Source: Allorhizobium undicola ORS 992 = ATCC 700741
GTDB taxonomy: Bacteria; Pseudomonadota; Alphaproteobacteria; Rhizobiales; Rhizobiaceae
DNA length: 64,000 bases
Reading direction: 5' to 3'
Assembly (NCBI RefSeq): GCF_000621665.1
Contig: NZ_JHXQ01000005.1
Coordinates: 62,001 to 126,000, forward strand
In this document: one piece after another, positions 53,821-63,522 of the stretch
Position numbering within the stretch: the stretch's first letter is position 1
How the letters are laid out: each line of letters opens with the position of its first letter
Program-made: the position numbers and the translations under genes
Notes under the pieces: model-generated
The model's input: only the letters and a program-made list of their open reading frames with translations
Told to the model about the DNA's origin: nothing
The model's database searches: none

Positions 53821-54681
53821 TTATAAACCGTAACGCGCCCACAATGCCCTTTCTTCCACGCTTTCCGCAAGGCTTGATGCAGCAGCCGCCCCGAACGCTT
53901 CCGGCCCGCCAAGGCTTGCGCCCGGCGCCTTGCGGCCAAACAGCCCGCCTCTGCCCGAAATCAGTTGCAGCCGGGCGTTCTTGCCGTAACGCGCCTTGAT
54001 GTCCTCGCGCAGACTGCCCAGCCGGTCCACCAGCCCCAGCTCGAACCCCTTGCGCCCCGTCCAGAACAGGCCGGAAAACAGATCCGGGTGATCGGCCAGC
54101 CGGATGCCGCGCCGCGCCTTGACCATTTCGATGAAAACCTCGTGAATATCGGCCTGAAGGGTCTTCAGGTAGGCAATGTCGCCTTCCTTTTCCGGCTGGA
54201 AGGGATCGAGGATCACCTTGTTTTCGCCCGAAGTATAGACACGCCGCTCGACGCCCAGCTTTTTCAGCAGTTCCGGAAAGCCGAAGCCGCCGGAAACCAC
54301 GCCGATGGAACCGACGATGGAGGTGGGATCGGCAATGATCTCATCCCCGGCAATAGCGATCATGTAGCCGCCGGAGGCTGCCACATCCTCCACGAAAACC
54401 AGAACCGTCTTGTTCTTTTCCTCCGCAAGGCTGCGGATGCGCTGATAGATCATGCGCGACTGCACCGGCGAACCGCCCGGCGAGTTGATCGACAAGGCTA
54501 CGGCGGGGCTGTTTTTCAGCGAAAAGGCTTTTTCAAGCTGGCTCGCAATGCTGGCAAGGTTGAGGGCGGGACGAAAACGGCTGCCGCCGCTCATGATCGG
54601 CCCATGCAGGCGCACCACCGGAATGACCACGTCCTGCTTGCGAAACCGTTTGGGCAAAAACCGCTTCCATCCGCCTGTCAT
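53821..54681 (-). CDS. S49-family (SppA-type) signal peptide peptidase
   Basis: A 286-residue serine protease of the ClpP fold. The basic N-terminus (MTGGWKRFLPKRFRKQDVVI) leads into PVVRLHGPIMSG. The active region includes INSPGGSPVQSRMIYQRIRS and the catalytic Ser in VEDVAASGGYMIAIAGDEII. The C-terminal landmark is GRKGFELGLVDRLGSLREDI. The length fits the short single-domain form. Family members degrade signal peptides and small membrane peptides. It is followed by the small membrane protein gene and then glyQ. Confidence 0.9.
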   Translation of the reverse strand: MTGGWKRFLPKRFRKQDVVIPVVRLHGPIMSGGSRFRPALNLASIASQLEKAFSLKNSPAVALSINSPGGSPVQSRMIYQRIRSLAEEKNKTVLVFVEDVAASGGYMIAIAGDEIIADPTSIVGSIGVVSGGFGFPELLKKLGVERRVYTSGENKVILDPFQPEKEGDIAYLKTLQADIHEVFIEMVKARRGIRLADHPDLFSGLFWTGRKGFELGLVDRLGSLREDIKARYGKNARLQLISGRGGLFGRKAPGASLGGPEAFGAAAASSLAESVEERALWARYGL

Positions 54682-54774
54682 GATGCCTGAGACTCCTTCA
54701 CCGGTTCCGGTCCTGTTGGGGCTGATGTAAGTGAGGGCGCGGGAAACGCAAGGCCGCGCCTGAAAATCCGGGGA

Positions 54775-55560
54775 TCATCCTGTCCGCGCCGGTCCAAGGC
54801 GGCGATAGGCCTTTCTGCCATTGTTGAGATCGTCCACCAGCGGCAGGAAGGCATGACCTTCCTGCCCGTGCATGAAGAGGGGGCTTCGAAATTGCGGGCG
54901 CGCACGCGATCCCTTTATGGCGGTCAACAGCAGGCGAATGGCGCATTCTCCCTCACGCGGATGGATCAGGGTGATTTCCACGCCGCCGAAACGCTGGCCG
55001 CAGGCGGCCATGATCTCCATCAGCGATTGCGGCCGCGCAATCAGCGACATTTGCCCGCCGGGCTTCATGATGGCGCCCGCCGTGCGGATCCAGTTCTCGA
55101 ACAGGCCGTCCTTCAGGGCATGGGCCTCGGCCTTCAGCGCATCGGGGGTCAGCCGGTCGCGGCCATCGTTGAAGGGCGGGTTCATGATGACGTGATCGAA
55201 CACATCCTCCATCAGGCCCGCCGCCCGCCGCGCCCGCCCGCTCACCGTCACATCGGCCTCGATCAGGCCAAGGCGCGGCGCAAGGGCGGCATTTTCCGGC
55301 AGGGCAAGCGTGCGCCGGGCAAAATCCAGCATATCGGGCGAGCGCTCCACCAGCGTCACCTGCGCACCTCCAAGCCGTGCGGCAACCGCAAGCCCCGCAG
55401 CCCCGGCGCCAGCCCCCAGATCGGCCACCGTCACCGGCCGCTCATCCGCCACCAGCGAGGCCAGCAACATGGCATCCATGCCCGAACGGTGGCCCCTGCC
55501 CTTGGGCTGCAACAGGAAAAACCGTCCGCGATGAAAGGCATCGATGGTTTCGGCCTGCAC
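54775..55560 (-). CDS. tRNA1(Val) (adenine-N6)-methyltransferase-like protein (TrmN6 type)
   Basis: A 261-residue SAM methyltransferase. The start MQAETIDAFHRGRFFLLQPK, followed by GRGHRSGMDAMLLASLV, matches the YfiC/TrmN6 group. The SAM-binding loop is VADLGAGAGAAGLAVAAR, and the amino-methyltransferase motif NPPF is in HVIMNPPFNDGRDRLTPDAL. TrmN6 modifies A37 of tRNA-Val in E. coli; other members may act elsewhere. It is divergent from the polyprenyl synthase gene. Confidence 0.85.
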   Translation of the reverse strand: MQAETIDAFHRGRFFLLQPKGRGHRSGMDAMLLASLVADERPVTVADLGAGAGAAGLAVAARLGGAQVTLVERSPDMLDFARRTLALPENAALAPRLGLIEADVTVSGRARRAAGLMEDVFDHVIMNPPFNDGRDRLTPDALKAEAHALKDGLFENWIRTAGAIMKPGGQMSLIARPQSLMEIMAACGQRFGGVEITLIHPREGECAIRLLLTAIKGSRARPQFRSPLFMHGQEGHAFLPLVDDLNNGRKAYRRLGPARTG

Positions 55561-55862
55561 CCTGCTGCTCCTTGCCCGTGGTCGATGGCGCCCTCAATAC
55601 AGGAGGCCCAATGAAAGTGCAAAGCGGCCAATGTCCATTGCCGCGAAAAGCCGCAGAACGGGGGGAAGTTATTCCATCAAATCTGCTCGACCGGCCATTT
55701 CCGCACTTGCCGGAGGGCGGCAGGATTTTTATGCTCTTTCGCGAAGCGATCGATGGGTTTAATGCAGGTGACGCCGGAAACGGTCAAAGGGGTGGCGAAA
55801 GCCCTGCCGGCAGCAGGCCGCACTTATCGCTGGCCGCTGGAAATGAACAGGAGTCCGGTGCT
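55561..55862. other. Divergent intergenic region
   Basis: This is the presumed promoter region of the TrmN6-like gene and the polyprenyl synthase gene. A continuous plus-strand frame runs through it into the polyprenyl synthase gene, but it has no family similarity and no good start, so it is treated as non-coding. Confidence 0.4.
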
Positions 55863-56879
55863 TTGGGCGCAGTAATACCGCTTGGTGACAAGAAAAACAA
55901 ACAGGCCTCGGTGAAGCCGCTGGTGGACCTGACGAAGGACGCGATGGAGCGGGTCAATCAGCTGATCCTCTCCAAGGCCGGTTCCGACGTGGAAATGATT
56001 CCCGAGGTGGCCAACCACCTCATCTCGTCCGGTGGCAAACGCCTGCGCCCCATGCTGACACTCGCCTCCGCCGCCATGTTCGGCTACGAGGGCGATGGCC
56101 ATATCAAACTGGCCACCAGCGTCGAATTCATGCACACCGCCACGCTGCTGCATGACGACGTGGTGGATGAAAGCGATCTGCGGCGTGGAAAATCCACCGC
56201 CCGGATGATCTGGGGCAATCAGGCCAGCGTGCTGGTGGGCGATTTTCTGCTGGGGCAGGCCTTCCGCATGATGGTGGAGGTCGGCTCGCTGGATGCGCTG
56301 GACGTGCTTTCCACCGCCGCATCGGTCATTGCCGAGGGCGAGGTGCTCCAGCTTTCCGTGGCCAAGAACATGGAAACGACGGAAGACGACTATCAATCCG
56401 TCATCCGCGCCAAGACGGCAGCCCTGTTTGCCGCCGCCGCGGAAGTGGGGCCGATCGTGGCCAATACCGACCGCGCCACCCGCAATGCGCTGAAATCCTA
56501 TGGCATGAATCTGGGTCTGGCCTTCCAGCTCGTCGATGATGCGCTGGATTATGGCGGCAAGGCTGCGGAACTGGGCAAAAACACCGGCGACGATTTCCGC
56601 GAAGGCAAGATCACCCTGCCCGTCATTCTTGCCTATCGCCGCGGCACGGAAGCCGAACGCGGTTTCTGGCGCGAGGCCATCGAGAACGGCCAGAACGACG
56701 ATGCCAATCTCGAACGCGCCATGGGCCTCATCACCAAATATAACGGCCTTGCCGATACGGTGGCGCGCGCACTGCATTACGGCGATGTCGCGCGTGATGC
56801 ACTGGCGCCCCTGCCCGACAGCGCGTGGAAACAGGCGCTTCTGGATGTGATCGATTTCTGCATCGAGCGGGTGAGCTGA
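55863..56879 (+). CDS. Long-chain polyprenyl diphosphate synthase (ubiquinone side chain)
   Basis: A 338-residue all-trans isoprenyl diphosphate synthase. The first Asp-rich motif is in LLHDDVVDESDLRRG, the second in FQLVDDALDYGG, and GGKRLRPMLTLASAAMFGY precedes the active site. Rhizobial enzymes of this kind make octa- or decaprenyl diphosphate for ubiquinone, working with UbiA at 37646-38596; the chain length is not readable here. The start is TTG at 55863, giving LGAVIPLGDKKNKQASVKPL as in family members, with AGGAG nine bases upstream. Confidence 0.9.
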   Translation: MGAVIPLGDKKNKQASVKPLVDLTKDAMERVNQLILSKAGSDVEMIPEVANHLISSGGKRLRPMLTLASAAMFGYEGDGHIKLATSVEFMHTATLLHDDVVDESDLRRGKSTARMIWGNQASVLVGDFLLGQAFRMMVEVGSLDALDVLSTAASVIAEGEVLQLSVAKNMETTEDDYQSVIRAKTAALFAAAAEVGPIVANTDRATRNALKSYGMNLGLAFQLVDDALDYGGKAAELGKNTGDDFREGKITLPVILAYRRGTEAERGFWREAIENGQNDDANLERAMGLITKYNGLADTVARALHYGDVARDALAPLPDSAWKQALLDVIDFCIERVS

Positions 56880-57034
56880 CAGGATTTGGCCGGGCTTTCC
56901 GAAAAAAGCCATGCTGTCATTGCAAGCAGCCAGTGGATTTGTGGCATTTTCCCGTCCCATCGCCATTTAAGGGCTTTGCGGGCTTATCGTTCAGGCCAGT
57001 GTCGCGGCTGGCCCTCTCGTTGAAAGGCATCTTC

Positions 57035-58954
57035 ATGCGGCAGATTTTTGCCAGACGTTTTCTTTCCGGTTCGGCCTTTGCGCTGGTGGCGTGCCTTGGC
57101 CTCGGCAGCGTTCTGACCGGCGCCGCCCGGGCCGAAACCGCCCCGCAGCCAGCTGCCGATGGCTTTACCATCGATGACGTGGACAGCTTCTCCGGTGCCT
57201 ATCTTGCCGCCCGCACCGCCAATGCCGACCGGGATTTCCCGCTGGCCGTGGCCCTTTACGGCAAGGCGCTGCGCTACGAACCGAACGACAAGGAATTGCG
57301 TGAAAGCCTGATGCTCTCGCATTTCATGGCGGGCAACTTCGTGGAAGGCGTGAAGCTTGCACGCGACCTGCGCAAGGATCCGGCGGTCGAGCGCATTACC
57401 ACCATGGCCCGCGGGCTGGATGCCATCCGGACCAGGGATTACAAGGAAGCCGAAAAAATCCTGGCCTATAAGGGGCCGAACGATCTGGACCGCCTGACCA
57501 ATGCGCTGCTGGTGGCCTGGGCGCGCATGGGCGCGGGACGCGGCAAGGAGGCCATTGCCCAGATCGAGGCGCTGAAGGGGCCCGGCTGGTACGCCATCTT
57601 CAAAAACTACAATATCGGCGCGATGGCAGCCGCCATCGGCGACACCGCAAAAGCCCGCAGCGCGCTTTCAAGCGTTATTACCGACCGCGAAGGTGGCGCA
57701 ACCGCGCCTGATACCTATCTGCGCGCCGTCATGGCGCTGGCAACGCTTGAGGCGCGCGACGGCAACCGGCAAAAGGCCATGGACGCCATTGCCGCCGGCG
57801 ATGAAATGATCACCAATTACGCGCCCTTCAAGGCGCTGCAACAGCAGATCGAAAAGGGTGAAAAGCCCGAACAGGTCATCAGGACCGCCGACCAGGGGGC
57901 CGCCTCCGTGCTGTTTTCCATTGGCGGTGCGCTGAACCGGCAGGGCGCGCAGGATACGGTTGCGCTTTATCTCCAGCTTTCGCGGGCGCTTTATCCCGAC
58001 GCCGCCGACATGCTGATCCTTCTGGGCGGCATTGCGGAAGCCAACAAGCAGAATGATCTTGCGATTTCCTACTACAAGCTGGTGAAGGAAGAATCGCCCA
58101 TGCGGCGGATCTCCGAGCTGCAACTGGGGCTGGCGCTTGCCGAAACCGGCAAGGACAAGGAAGCGCGAGACCACCTCAAGGGACTGATCGCCTCCGATCC
58201 GGCTGATATTCGCAGCTATCTGGCCTATGGCAGCGTGCTGTCCGATGCCAAGGACTATGCGGAAATGGCCGATAATTACGACAAGGCCGTCGCAGCCATC
58301 GGCCCGACGCCCGCCAAGAGCCATTGGTCGGTATTCTTCCAGCGCGGCATTGCCTATGAGCGGCTGAAGAAATGGGATCAGGCCGAACCGAATTTCCGCA
58401 AGGCGCTGGAACTCAATCCGGACCAGCCGCAGGTGCTGAATTATCTCGGCTATTCCTGGGTGGACATGAACCGCAATCTCCAGGAAGGGCTGGAGATGAT
58501 CAAGAAGGCCGTGGAGCTGAAGCCCGATGATGGCTACATCGTCGATTCGCTGGGCTGGGCCTATTACCGCCTTGGCCGCTTCGATGAGGCGGTGGAAGAA
58601 CTGGAGCGCGCCGTGCAGCTCAAGGCGGGCGATGCCACGATCAACGACCATCTGGGCGACGCCTATTGGCGCGTAGACCGCAAGCTGGAGGCCGTTTTCC
58701 AGTGGCGTCAGGCGCTGGCCTTCAAGCCGGAAGCCGATCTGGAGCCGAAGATCCGCGAAAAGCTGGAAAACGGCCTGCCAGCACTGCCCGCTGGCGAAAA
58801 TGCCGCCGAGGCAAAGCCGGAAGGCGCGACCCCGCCACAGCCCAGCCAGCCGGAGCAGAAGCCCGCAGACGGCAACGCGCCTGCTCCTGCACCTTCCACC
58901 ACGCCTGACCCGGCTGCGCCTGCGCCTGCGGTCGATCCGCAGAAGAAAAGCTGA
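57035..58954 (+). CDS. Secreted tetratricopeptide-repeat protein
   Basis: A 639-residue protein with a signal peptide (FLSGSAFALVACLGLGSVLT, ending ARAE). TPR-type helical repeats are seen throughout, clearest at 60-95 (AVALYGKALRYEPNDKELRE) and from about 440 to 560 (EPNFRKALELNPDQPQVLNY, DSLGWAYYRLGRFDEAVEEL, DAYWRVDRKLEAVFQWRQAL). The last 60 residues are Pro/Ala-rich and probably flexible. TPR proteins hold periplasmic complexes together; partners are unknown. It lies 155 bases after the polyprenyl synthase and 13 bases before ispE. Start at 57035 with AAAGG upstream. Confidence 0.88.
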   Translation: MRQIFARRFLSGSAFALVACLGLGSVLTGAARAETAPQPAADGFTIDDVDSFSGAYLAARTANADRDFPLAVALYGKALRYEPNDKELRESLMLSHFMAGNFVEGVKLARDLRKDPAVERITTMARGLDAIRTRDYKEAEKILAYKGPNDLDRLTNALLVAWARMGAGRGKEAIAQIEALKGPGWYAIFKNYNIGAMAAAIGDTAKARSALSSVITDREGGATAPDTYLRAVMALATLEARDGNRQKAMDAIAAGDEMITNYAPFKALQQQIEKGEKPEQVIRTADQGAASVLFSIGGALNRQGAQDTVALYLQLSRALYPDAADMLILLGGIAEANKQNDLAISYYKLVKEESPMRRISELQLGLALAETGKDKEARDHLKGLIASDPADIRSYLAYGSVLSDAKDYAEMADNYDKAVAAIGPTPAKSHWSVFFQRGIAYERLKKWDQAEPNFRKALELNPDQPQVLNYLGYSWVDMNRNLQEGLEMIKKAVELKPDDGYIVDSLGWAYYRLGRFDEAVEELERAVQLKAGDATINDHLGDAYWRVDRKLEAVFQWRQALAFKPEADLEPKIREKLENGLPALPAGENAAEAKPEGATPPQPSQPEQKPADGNAPAPAPSTTPDPAAPAPAVDPQKKS

Positions 58955-58967
58955 CGCCCGCCCCGCC

Positions 58968-59852
58968 ATGCAGAGCATTCATGAACTGGCGCCCGCCAAG
59001 ATCAACCTTGCCCTGCATGTGACGGGACTAAGGCAGGATGGCTACCACCTGCTGGATTCACTGGTGGGGTTCAGCCGTCATGGCGATATGCTGCATTTCA
59101 GGCTGGCGGATGAAGACAGCTTCACCCTCTCCGGCCCCTTCGCGGCCCTGCTTGATGGCGAGGCTTGCAGCGGCAACCTCGTGATAAAAGCGCGTGACCG
59201 GCTGCGCGCCCTCTTGCTCGCCGGGGGCCATGCCGCCCCGGCCATTGCCATTGAGCTGCAAAAAAACCTGCCTGTTGCCGCCGGCATTGGCGGCGGTTCC
59301 GCCGATGCCGCCGCCGCGCTTCGCGGCTTGCAAAGAGCCTGGCAGGTGGAATTGCCGCCGGAAAGGCTGGCCTCGCTCGCCGTCGATCTTGGTGCGGATG
59401 TGCCCATGTGCCTTGCAGGACAGCCGCTGCGCGCAAAGGGCATTGGCGAGCAATTGACACCCCTGCCGCATATGCCGCTTTTTGGCCTTTTGCTCGGCAA
59501 TCCACTTCAGCCGGTGTCCACACCCGCCATTTTCAAGGCCCTGCAAAGCCGCGACAATGCACCCTTGCCGCCACCGCCCGCGCATGGCGGCCAGCACAGC
59601 TGGACTGCCTATCTCCAGACGCTGCGCAACGATCTGGAGCCGCCAGCCCGAACGCTATGCCCGGCAATTGCCGAACTGGCAGCACTGATTGCCGGAACAG
59701 GAGCGCTGGTGACACGCATGTCAGGCTCCGGCGCCAGTTGCTTCGGCCTGTTTGCCACGCAGGAACAGGCGGAAGCCGCCCGTGTCACTCTTCACGCCAT
59801 GAAGCCGGACTGGTATTTTTCTTCATCATCCATCGGCCATGCGGGAGTATGA
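58968..59852 (+). CDS. ispE: 4-diphosphocytidyl-2-C-methyl-D-erythritol kinase
   Basis: A 294-residue GHMP kinase of the non-mevalonate isoprenoid pathway. It starts HELAPAKINLALHVTGLRQD, followed by GYHLLDSLVGF, the family opening. The ATP loop is NLPVAAGIGGGSADAAAALR, and the C-terminal GHMP motif is RMSGSGASCFGLFA. The product leads to IPP/DMAPP, the substrate of the polyprenyl synthase two genes upstream. Start at 58968; the frame upstream to 58800 overlaps the TPR gene and is a shadow. Confidence 0.94.
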   Translation: MQSIHELAPAKINLALHVTGLRQDGYHLLDSLVGFSRHGDMLHFRLADEDSFTLSGPFAALLDGEACSGNLVIKARDRLRALLLAGGHAAPAIAIELQKNLPVAAGIGGGSADAAAALRGLQRAWQVELPPERLASLAVDLGADVPMCLAGQPLRAKGIGEQLTPLPHMPLFGLLLGNPLQPVSTPAIFKALQSRDNAPLPPPPAHGGQHSWTAYLQTLRNDLEPPARTLCPAIAELAALIAGTGALVTRMSGSGASCFGLFATQEQAEAARVTLHAMKPDWYFSSSSIGHAGV

Positions 59853-59853
59853 C

Positions 59854-60402
59854 ATGACCACCAAGGCAGGCGAAAAGCCCTTCATTGCGCTGGGCATTGC
59901 GGTTCTCACCGTCTCCGACACACGAACGCTTGCCGACGACACTTCCGGTGCCACGCTTGCAGAGCGGATCGCGAAGGCAGGCCACCACCTTGTGGACCGG
60001 GCCATTGTGCCGGATGATCTCGACCGGATCGCCAACCAGGTTCGAAGCTGGACGCTTTCCCAGGAAATCGACGTGGTCATCACCACCGGCGGAACCGGTT
60101 TTACCGGCCGGGACGTGACGCCGGAGGCCATCGAGCCGCTTTTCGAGAAGCGCATGGACGGCTTTTCCGCCGTCTTTCATCGCCTCTCCTACGACAAGAT
60201 CGGCACCTCGACCATTCAATCGCGGGCAACGGCGGGATTGGTCAATTCAACCTTCGTTTTTGTGCTTCCCGGATCTCCCGGCGCCTGCAAGGATGCATGG
60301 GACGGAATTTTGCTCCAGCAGCTCGATTATCGCCACCGCCCCTGCAATTTCGTCGAAATCATGCCACGGCTGGACGAACACCTGCAACGCGGCAAGGCCT
60401 GA
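59854..60402 (+). CDS. moaB: Molybdenum cofactor biosynthesis protein B
   Basis: A 182-residue protein of the MoaB/MogA group. LGIAVLTVSDTRTLADDTSG, VVITTGGTGFTGRDVTPEAI, RLSYDKIGTSTIQSRATAG and VFVLPGSPGACKDAWDGIL are the molybdopterin-adenylating fold with its GGTG motif. In bacteria MogA adenylates molybdopterin; MoaB of this sort can share that role. The start at 59854 is supported by GGGAG eight bases upstream; 59839 is in frame but lacks a site. It lies directly downstream of ispE and may be co-transcribed. Confidence 0.92.
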   Translation: MTTKAGEKPFIALGIAVLTVSDTRTLADDTSGATLAERIAKAGHHLVDRAIVPDDLDRIANQVRSWTLSQEIDVVITTGGTGFTGRDVTPEAIEPLFEKRMDGFSAVFHRLSYDKIGTSTIQSRATAGLVNSTFVFVLPGSPGACKDAWDGILLQQLDYRHRPCNFVEIMPRLDEHLQRGKA

Positions 60403-60453
60403 ACCGCGTTCAACCGCGCGGCTGGAGCGGTTCCGCACGCGGCCCTTGCCCTT

Positions 60454-60975
60454 TCACCTGCGTGCAGCTTTCGCCGCCCATGCGGGCGCAAGTTCGCTTG
60501 CAAGGCCGCGTGTCTTCAGTCCCTTTGCCAAAGACTGCAAGCTTGCCCCTTGACCGGCAAGACCAACCGCCTTCGCGCGCGGCAATAACAGCCCTCGTTC
60601 CAATGGCGATTTCCGCGCAAACAGCCTGCGCCACAGGGGCAGGCGGTGCAGGCGGGAGGGCGCGAAGCGGGCTGGCTGCGAACCTGTCGCCATATATTCC
60701 GCAAGGTCTTCCATCCAGCCGCGACCGGGCCGCGCACCGGGCTCAATCAGCAGCAACCACTGCCCCCTGGCAGAACCCAGGACATCGGCAAGCGTCCATT
60801 CCTGATAAAATCTGCATCCTGCGGCATCCGCAAGCTGCATCGTGCCATCATCGGAGCCGTGATCGAGAATGACCACATCCGAAACCAGCCCCTCCACCGC
60901 CCCCGCAACAAGCGAGGTCAGCGATTGGGCCAATTCATATTCCTGATTATGACATTCAAAAATTACCGTCAGCAT
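60454..60975 (-). CDS. Short family-2 glycosyltransferase-like protein
   Basis: A 173-residue protein with the nucleotide-sugar-binding start of GT-A enzymes: MLTVIFECHNQEYELAQSLT, then VVILDHGSDDGT and a GARPGRGWMEDL segment in place of the usual metal-binding DxD. It is about 100 residues shorter than most family-2 enzymes and lacks a visible acceptor domain, so catalysis is uncertain. The C-terminal third is basic (PLWRRLFARKSPLERGLLLP). It converges on moaB, with a 51-base gap. Confidence 0.75.
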   Translation of the reverse strand: MLTVIFECHNQEYELAQSLTSLVAGAVEGLVSDVVILDHGSDDGTMQLADAAGCRFYQEWTLADVLGSARGQWLLLIEPGARPGRGWMEDLAEYMATGSQPARFAPSRLHRLPLWRRLFARKSPLERGLLLPRAKAVGLAGQGASLQSLAKGLKTRGLASELAPAWAAKAARR

Positions 60976-61061
60976 TGCCTTTCATAACCGAAGGAAAACG
61001 GCATTTCCATATCACGGCGGCCGCCTGACCCTGAAATGGCCAGGATTCCGATAGGATTCCT

Positions 61062-61086
61062 GGAGCATAATCCGACCGGCGCTCTG
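61062..61086. repeat. Fragment of the AGCATAATCCGACCGG module
   Basis: GGAGCATAATCCGACCGG matches the start of the module at 46745 and 62380, and the remainder is diverged. It lies upstream of the PA0069-type gene. Confidence 0.5.
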
Positions 61087-61212
61087 AAGAATGAAGCTGG
61101 CCTTCCTGAAAATGCAAAAGCGTCATGGACAAATTTTGTTCTTGCCTTGTTCTCTTTTTCGGGTTAGGACTCTTTTCATACACGGACCTTCGAACGTCCA
61201 CAGGAGCCCACA

Positions 61213-62370
61213 ATGACATTATTGTCTGATGTGCGGCAGGCTGCTTTTCAGCCTGCCCATAAGCCGGATATTGCCGATGCGCTGCTGGCGGCCTCAGGCC
61301 TCAGGGTCGATGGTGAGCGGCGCCGGGGACGTGGTGCCGGTATCAATCCCAGCGGACGCTTTGATGTGCAGGAGCGGGTGGAGGAGGATGATGGCTGGGA
61401 CAGTCTAGGTGATATGCCTGCTTTCCGCACCGAGGTTCAGGTAGAGCGTCCACGAAGTGTCATCACCCGCAATGAATCGCCCGACGTGCCTTTTGATCGG
61501 TCGATCAATCCCTATCGCGGCTGTGAACATGGTTGCATTTATTGCTTCGCCCGTCCCACCCATAGCTATATGGGCCTTTCGGCCGGTCTGGATTTCGAAG
61601 CGAAGCTCTTTGCCAAGCCGGACGCTGCAAAGCTTTTGGAGCGTGAACTGTCCAAGCCGGGTTACAAGCCCCGCACCATTGCCATTGGCACAAATACCGA
61701 CCCCTATCAGCCGATTGAGCGGGAATGGCGTATCATGCGACAAATTCTCGAGGTGTTGAGAGCGGCGAAACACCCTGTTTCCATTGTCACCAAATCTGCG
61801 CTGATCTTGCGGGATGCCGATATTCTGGCGGAGATGGCAGAACAGGGGCTGGCGCGCGTCGGCGTTTCTGTGACGACGCTGGAGCGAAAACTGGCCCGGA
61901 GCATGGAGCCTCGTGCTTCGACCCCCACAAGGCGGCTGGAGGCGATCAAAAAGCTCAGCGATTCGGGAATTCCGGTTGGCGTTCTCGTGGCACCCGTCAT
62001 TCCGGCGCTCAACGATCATGAGATCGAGCGCATTCTCGACGCAGCCCAGGCTGCCGGTGCCCGCGAGGCAAGTTATGTGTTGTTACGCCTGCCGCTGGAG
62101 GTCAGCCCGCTTTTTCGTGACTGGCTGCTGCAAAACTATCCCGATCGTTATCGCCATGTCATGTCGCTGATCCGCTCCATGCGTGACGGCAAGGACTATG
62201 ATGCGGAATTTGGCAAGCGCATGAAAGGAGCCGGTCCCTATGCCTGGCAAATCGGACGGCGCTTTGAAATGGCCACGAAGCGGTTGGGGTTGGGGCGCCG
62301 CAGTTTGCAATTGCGGGACGATCTGTTCGTACCTCCCAATGGCAGTGGCGTGCAGCTTTCCTTGCTGTAA
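61213..62370 (+). CDS. PA0069-family radical SAM protein
   Basis: A 385-residue Fe-S protein. The radical SAM cluster ligands are in YRGCEHGCIYCFARP (C-x3-C-x2-C). An N-terminal extension with RRGRGAGINPSGRFDVQERV, and GTNTDPYQPIERE, GVSVTTLERKLARSMEPRAS and LVAPVIPALNDHE are family landmarks. The group is related to spore photoproduct lyase-like enzymes, and the substrate is unknown. The start has AGGAG seven bases upstream. The codon choice is slightly less GC-rich than the neighbours. Confidence 0.92.
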   Translation: MTLLSDVRQAAFQPAHKPDIADALLAASGLRVDGERRRGRGAGINPSGRFDVQERVEEDDGWDSLGDMPAFRTEVQVERPRSVITRNESPDVPFDRSINPYRGCEHGCIYCFARPTHSYMGLSAGLDFEAKLFAKPDAAKLLERELSKPGYKPRTIAIGTNTDPYQPIEREWRIMRQILEVLRAAKHPVSIVTKSALILRDADILAEMAEQGLARVGVSVTTLERKLARSMEPRASTPTRRLEAIKKLSDSGIPVGVLVAPVIPALNDHEIERILDAAQAAGAREASYVLLRLPLEVSPLFRDWLLQNYPDRYRHVMSLIRSMRDGKDYDAEFGKRMKGAGPYAWQIGRRFEMATKRLGLGRRSLQLRDDLFVPPNGSGVQLSLL

Positions 62371-63522
62371 GACTGCCGAGAGCATAATCCGACCGGAGTG
62401 AAACGAGGATCGACAAGATTATGGTTCAAGAAAACAAGGTTAGAGCGCCGATCTGATTCAATCAGATCGAAAAGCGCTCTAAGGCATTTCCGGCAGACGT
62501 GTCGTTGATTTTGCGCTCAAAAATGCGTCAAATCAAGATTTTGGAGCAATTCAGTTGAACTCGAGTCCACCGGAGGTGCTCTAACTGCGATTCTTATTCA
62601 AGGATCTATACAGTCTGCGCAGCCAACAGATGAAGAAAGCGCCATTTATACTTTTAATTTGAAACGTGTGTCCGCCGCAATGCATACGTTTCATGAGAGC
62701 GGCGGCGCACCCCGAAAATGCCGCCGCTCTCCTCTCTCACCCCACCTGATTTCAAGATGAGCATGTTATTTTAGATGTTTTGCCGCCAAAACAATGACTT
62801 ACAGTGTAGGGCGTTTTATCGAGCGCACATAGCACGCCGTAACACTTTAAATATGCTGCATGATTTATCTTTCAGATCGATTCCGGTTTACGCAATCATG
62901 CAATAGAGAAGCGCGCAAACTCACCCTTTGCGGGCTATCAATCAGCAAATGTTCATCCCATACCAGCAAACGATCCGGTCATCGTCTGGCATAGATTTGC
63001 AGCGCCGTGCAATTTGATAAACGCTCTACTACATAATTCCTTAAATCGGAATCGATTTAAGGTGAAAATTATGCAGCAGATTTAAAGTGTTACAGCGTCC
63101 TTCGTGCGTTTGATAAAACGCACGGCGCTGTAAGGACATGATAACACTCTGATTTTCCTGCATATCATTCACCTTGATGCGGTCCCGGCTCAAGGACTTA
63201 TGCAGTCAAAGCTTGCCGGAACGGGCGCATTCCCCTGCCAGCCGTTCCGGCGTCGCCGGCCCTGCTTGATGCGCCGTTGTCTGCGCGCCTCAGCAAGGGC
63301 CGGCGATCCTTGTGACTTGTATCAACCATTATCGCCCCGTAGCCCTCTATAAAAGCGATGCCGATTCTGTCCTGCCAGCGCCCACAGGTCGCGCTGTAAT
63401 TGCATATCGGGATGTACATTCACAAAAATGCCGGTTCGCAGCGCAGCAGAGGCTGCGTCCGACAGGAGCAGCGCAGTTTCAGCCCCCTTGCGACGGCGGA
63501 TGCGCTATGCGAACAGAGAGGC
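62371..63522. repeat. Gene-free stretch rich in mosaic repeats
   Basis: About 1.15 kb without a convincing gene. It holds the AGCATAATCC module (62380-62425), the AGAGCGC-GATCTGATT palindrome (62441-62482), a diverged copy of the TTAAATCGATTC module with its palindrome (about 62801-62911), and an inverted copy of the same pair (63028-63132), which faces the first. No tRNA or small gene was found. The last 300 bases are plain sequence upstream of rnhB. Confidence 0.75.

Noticed and set aside
55377-55862. Extension of the polyprenyl synthase by 162 codons
   Set aside because: It overlaps the divergent methyltransferase gene and has no family similarity; TTG 55863 with AGGAG upstream fits homologues.
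62371-63522. Possible tRNA or small gene in the long gene-free stretch
   Set aside because: No cloverleaf-like sequence with conserved TTCGA-type arms was seen, and the hairpins there belong to mosaic repeats.
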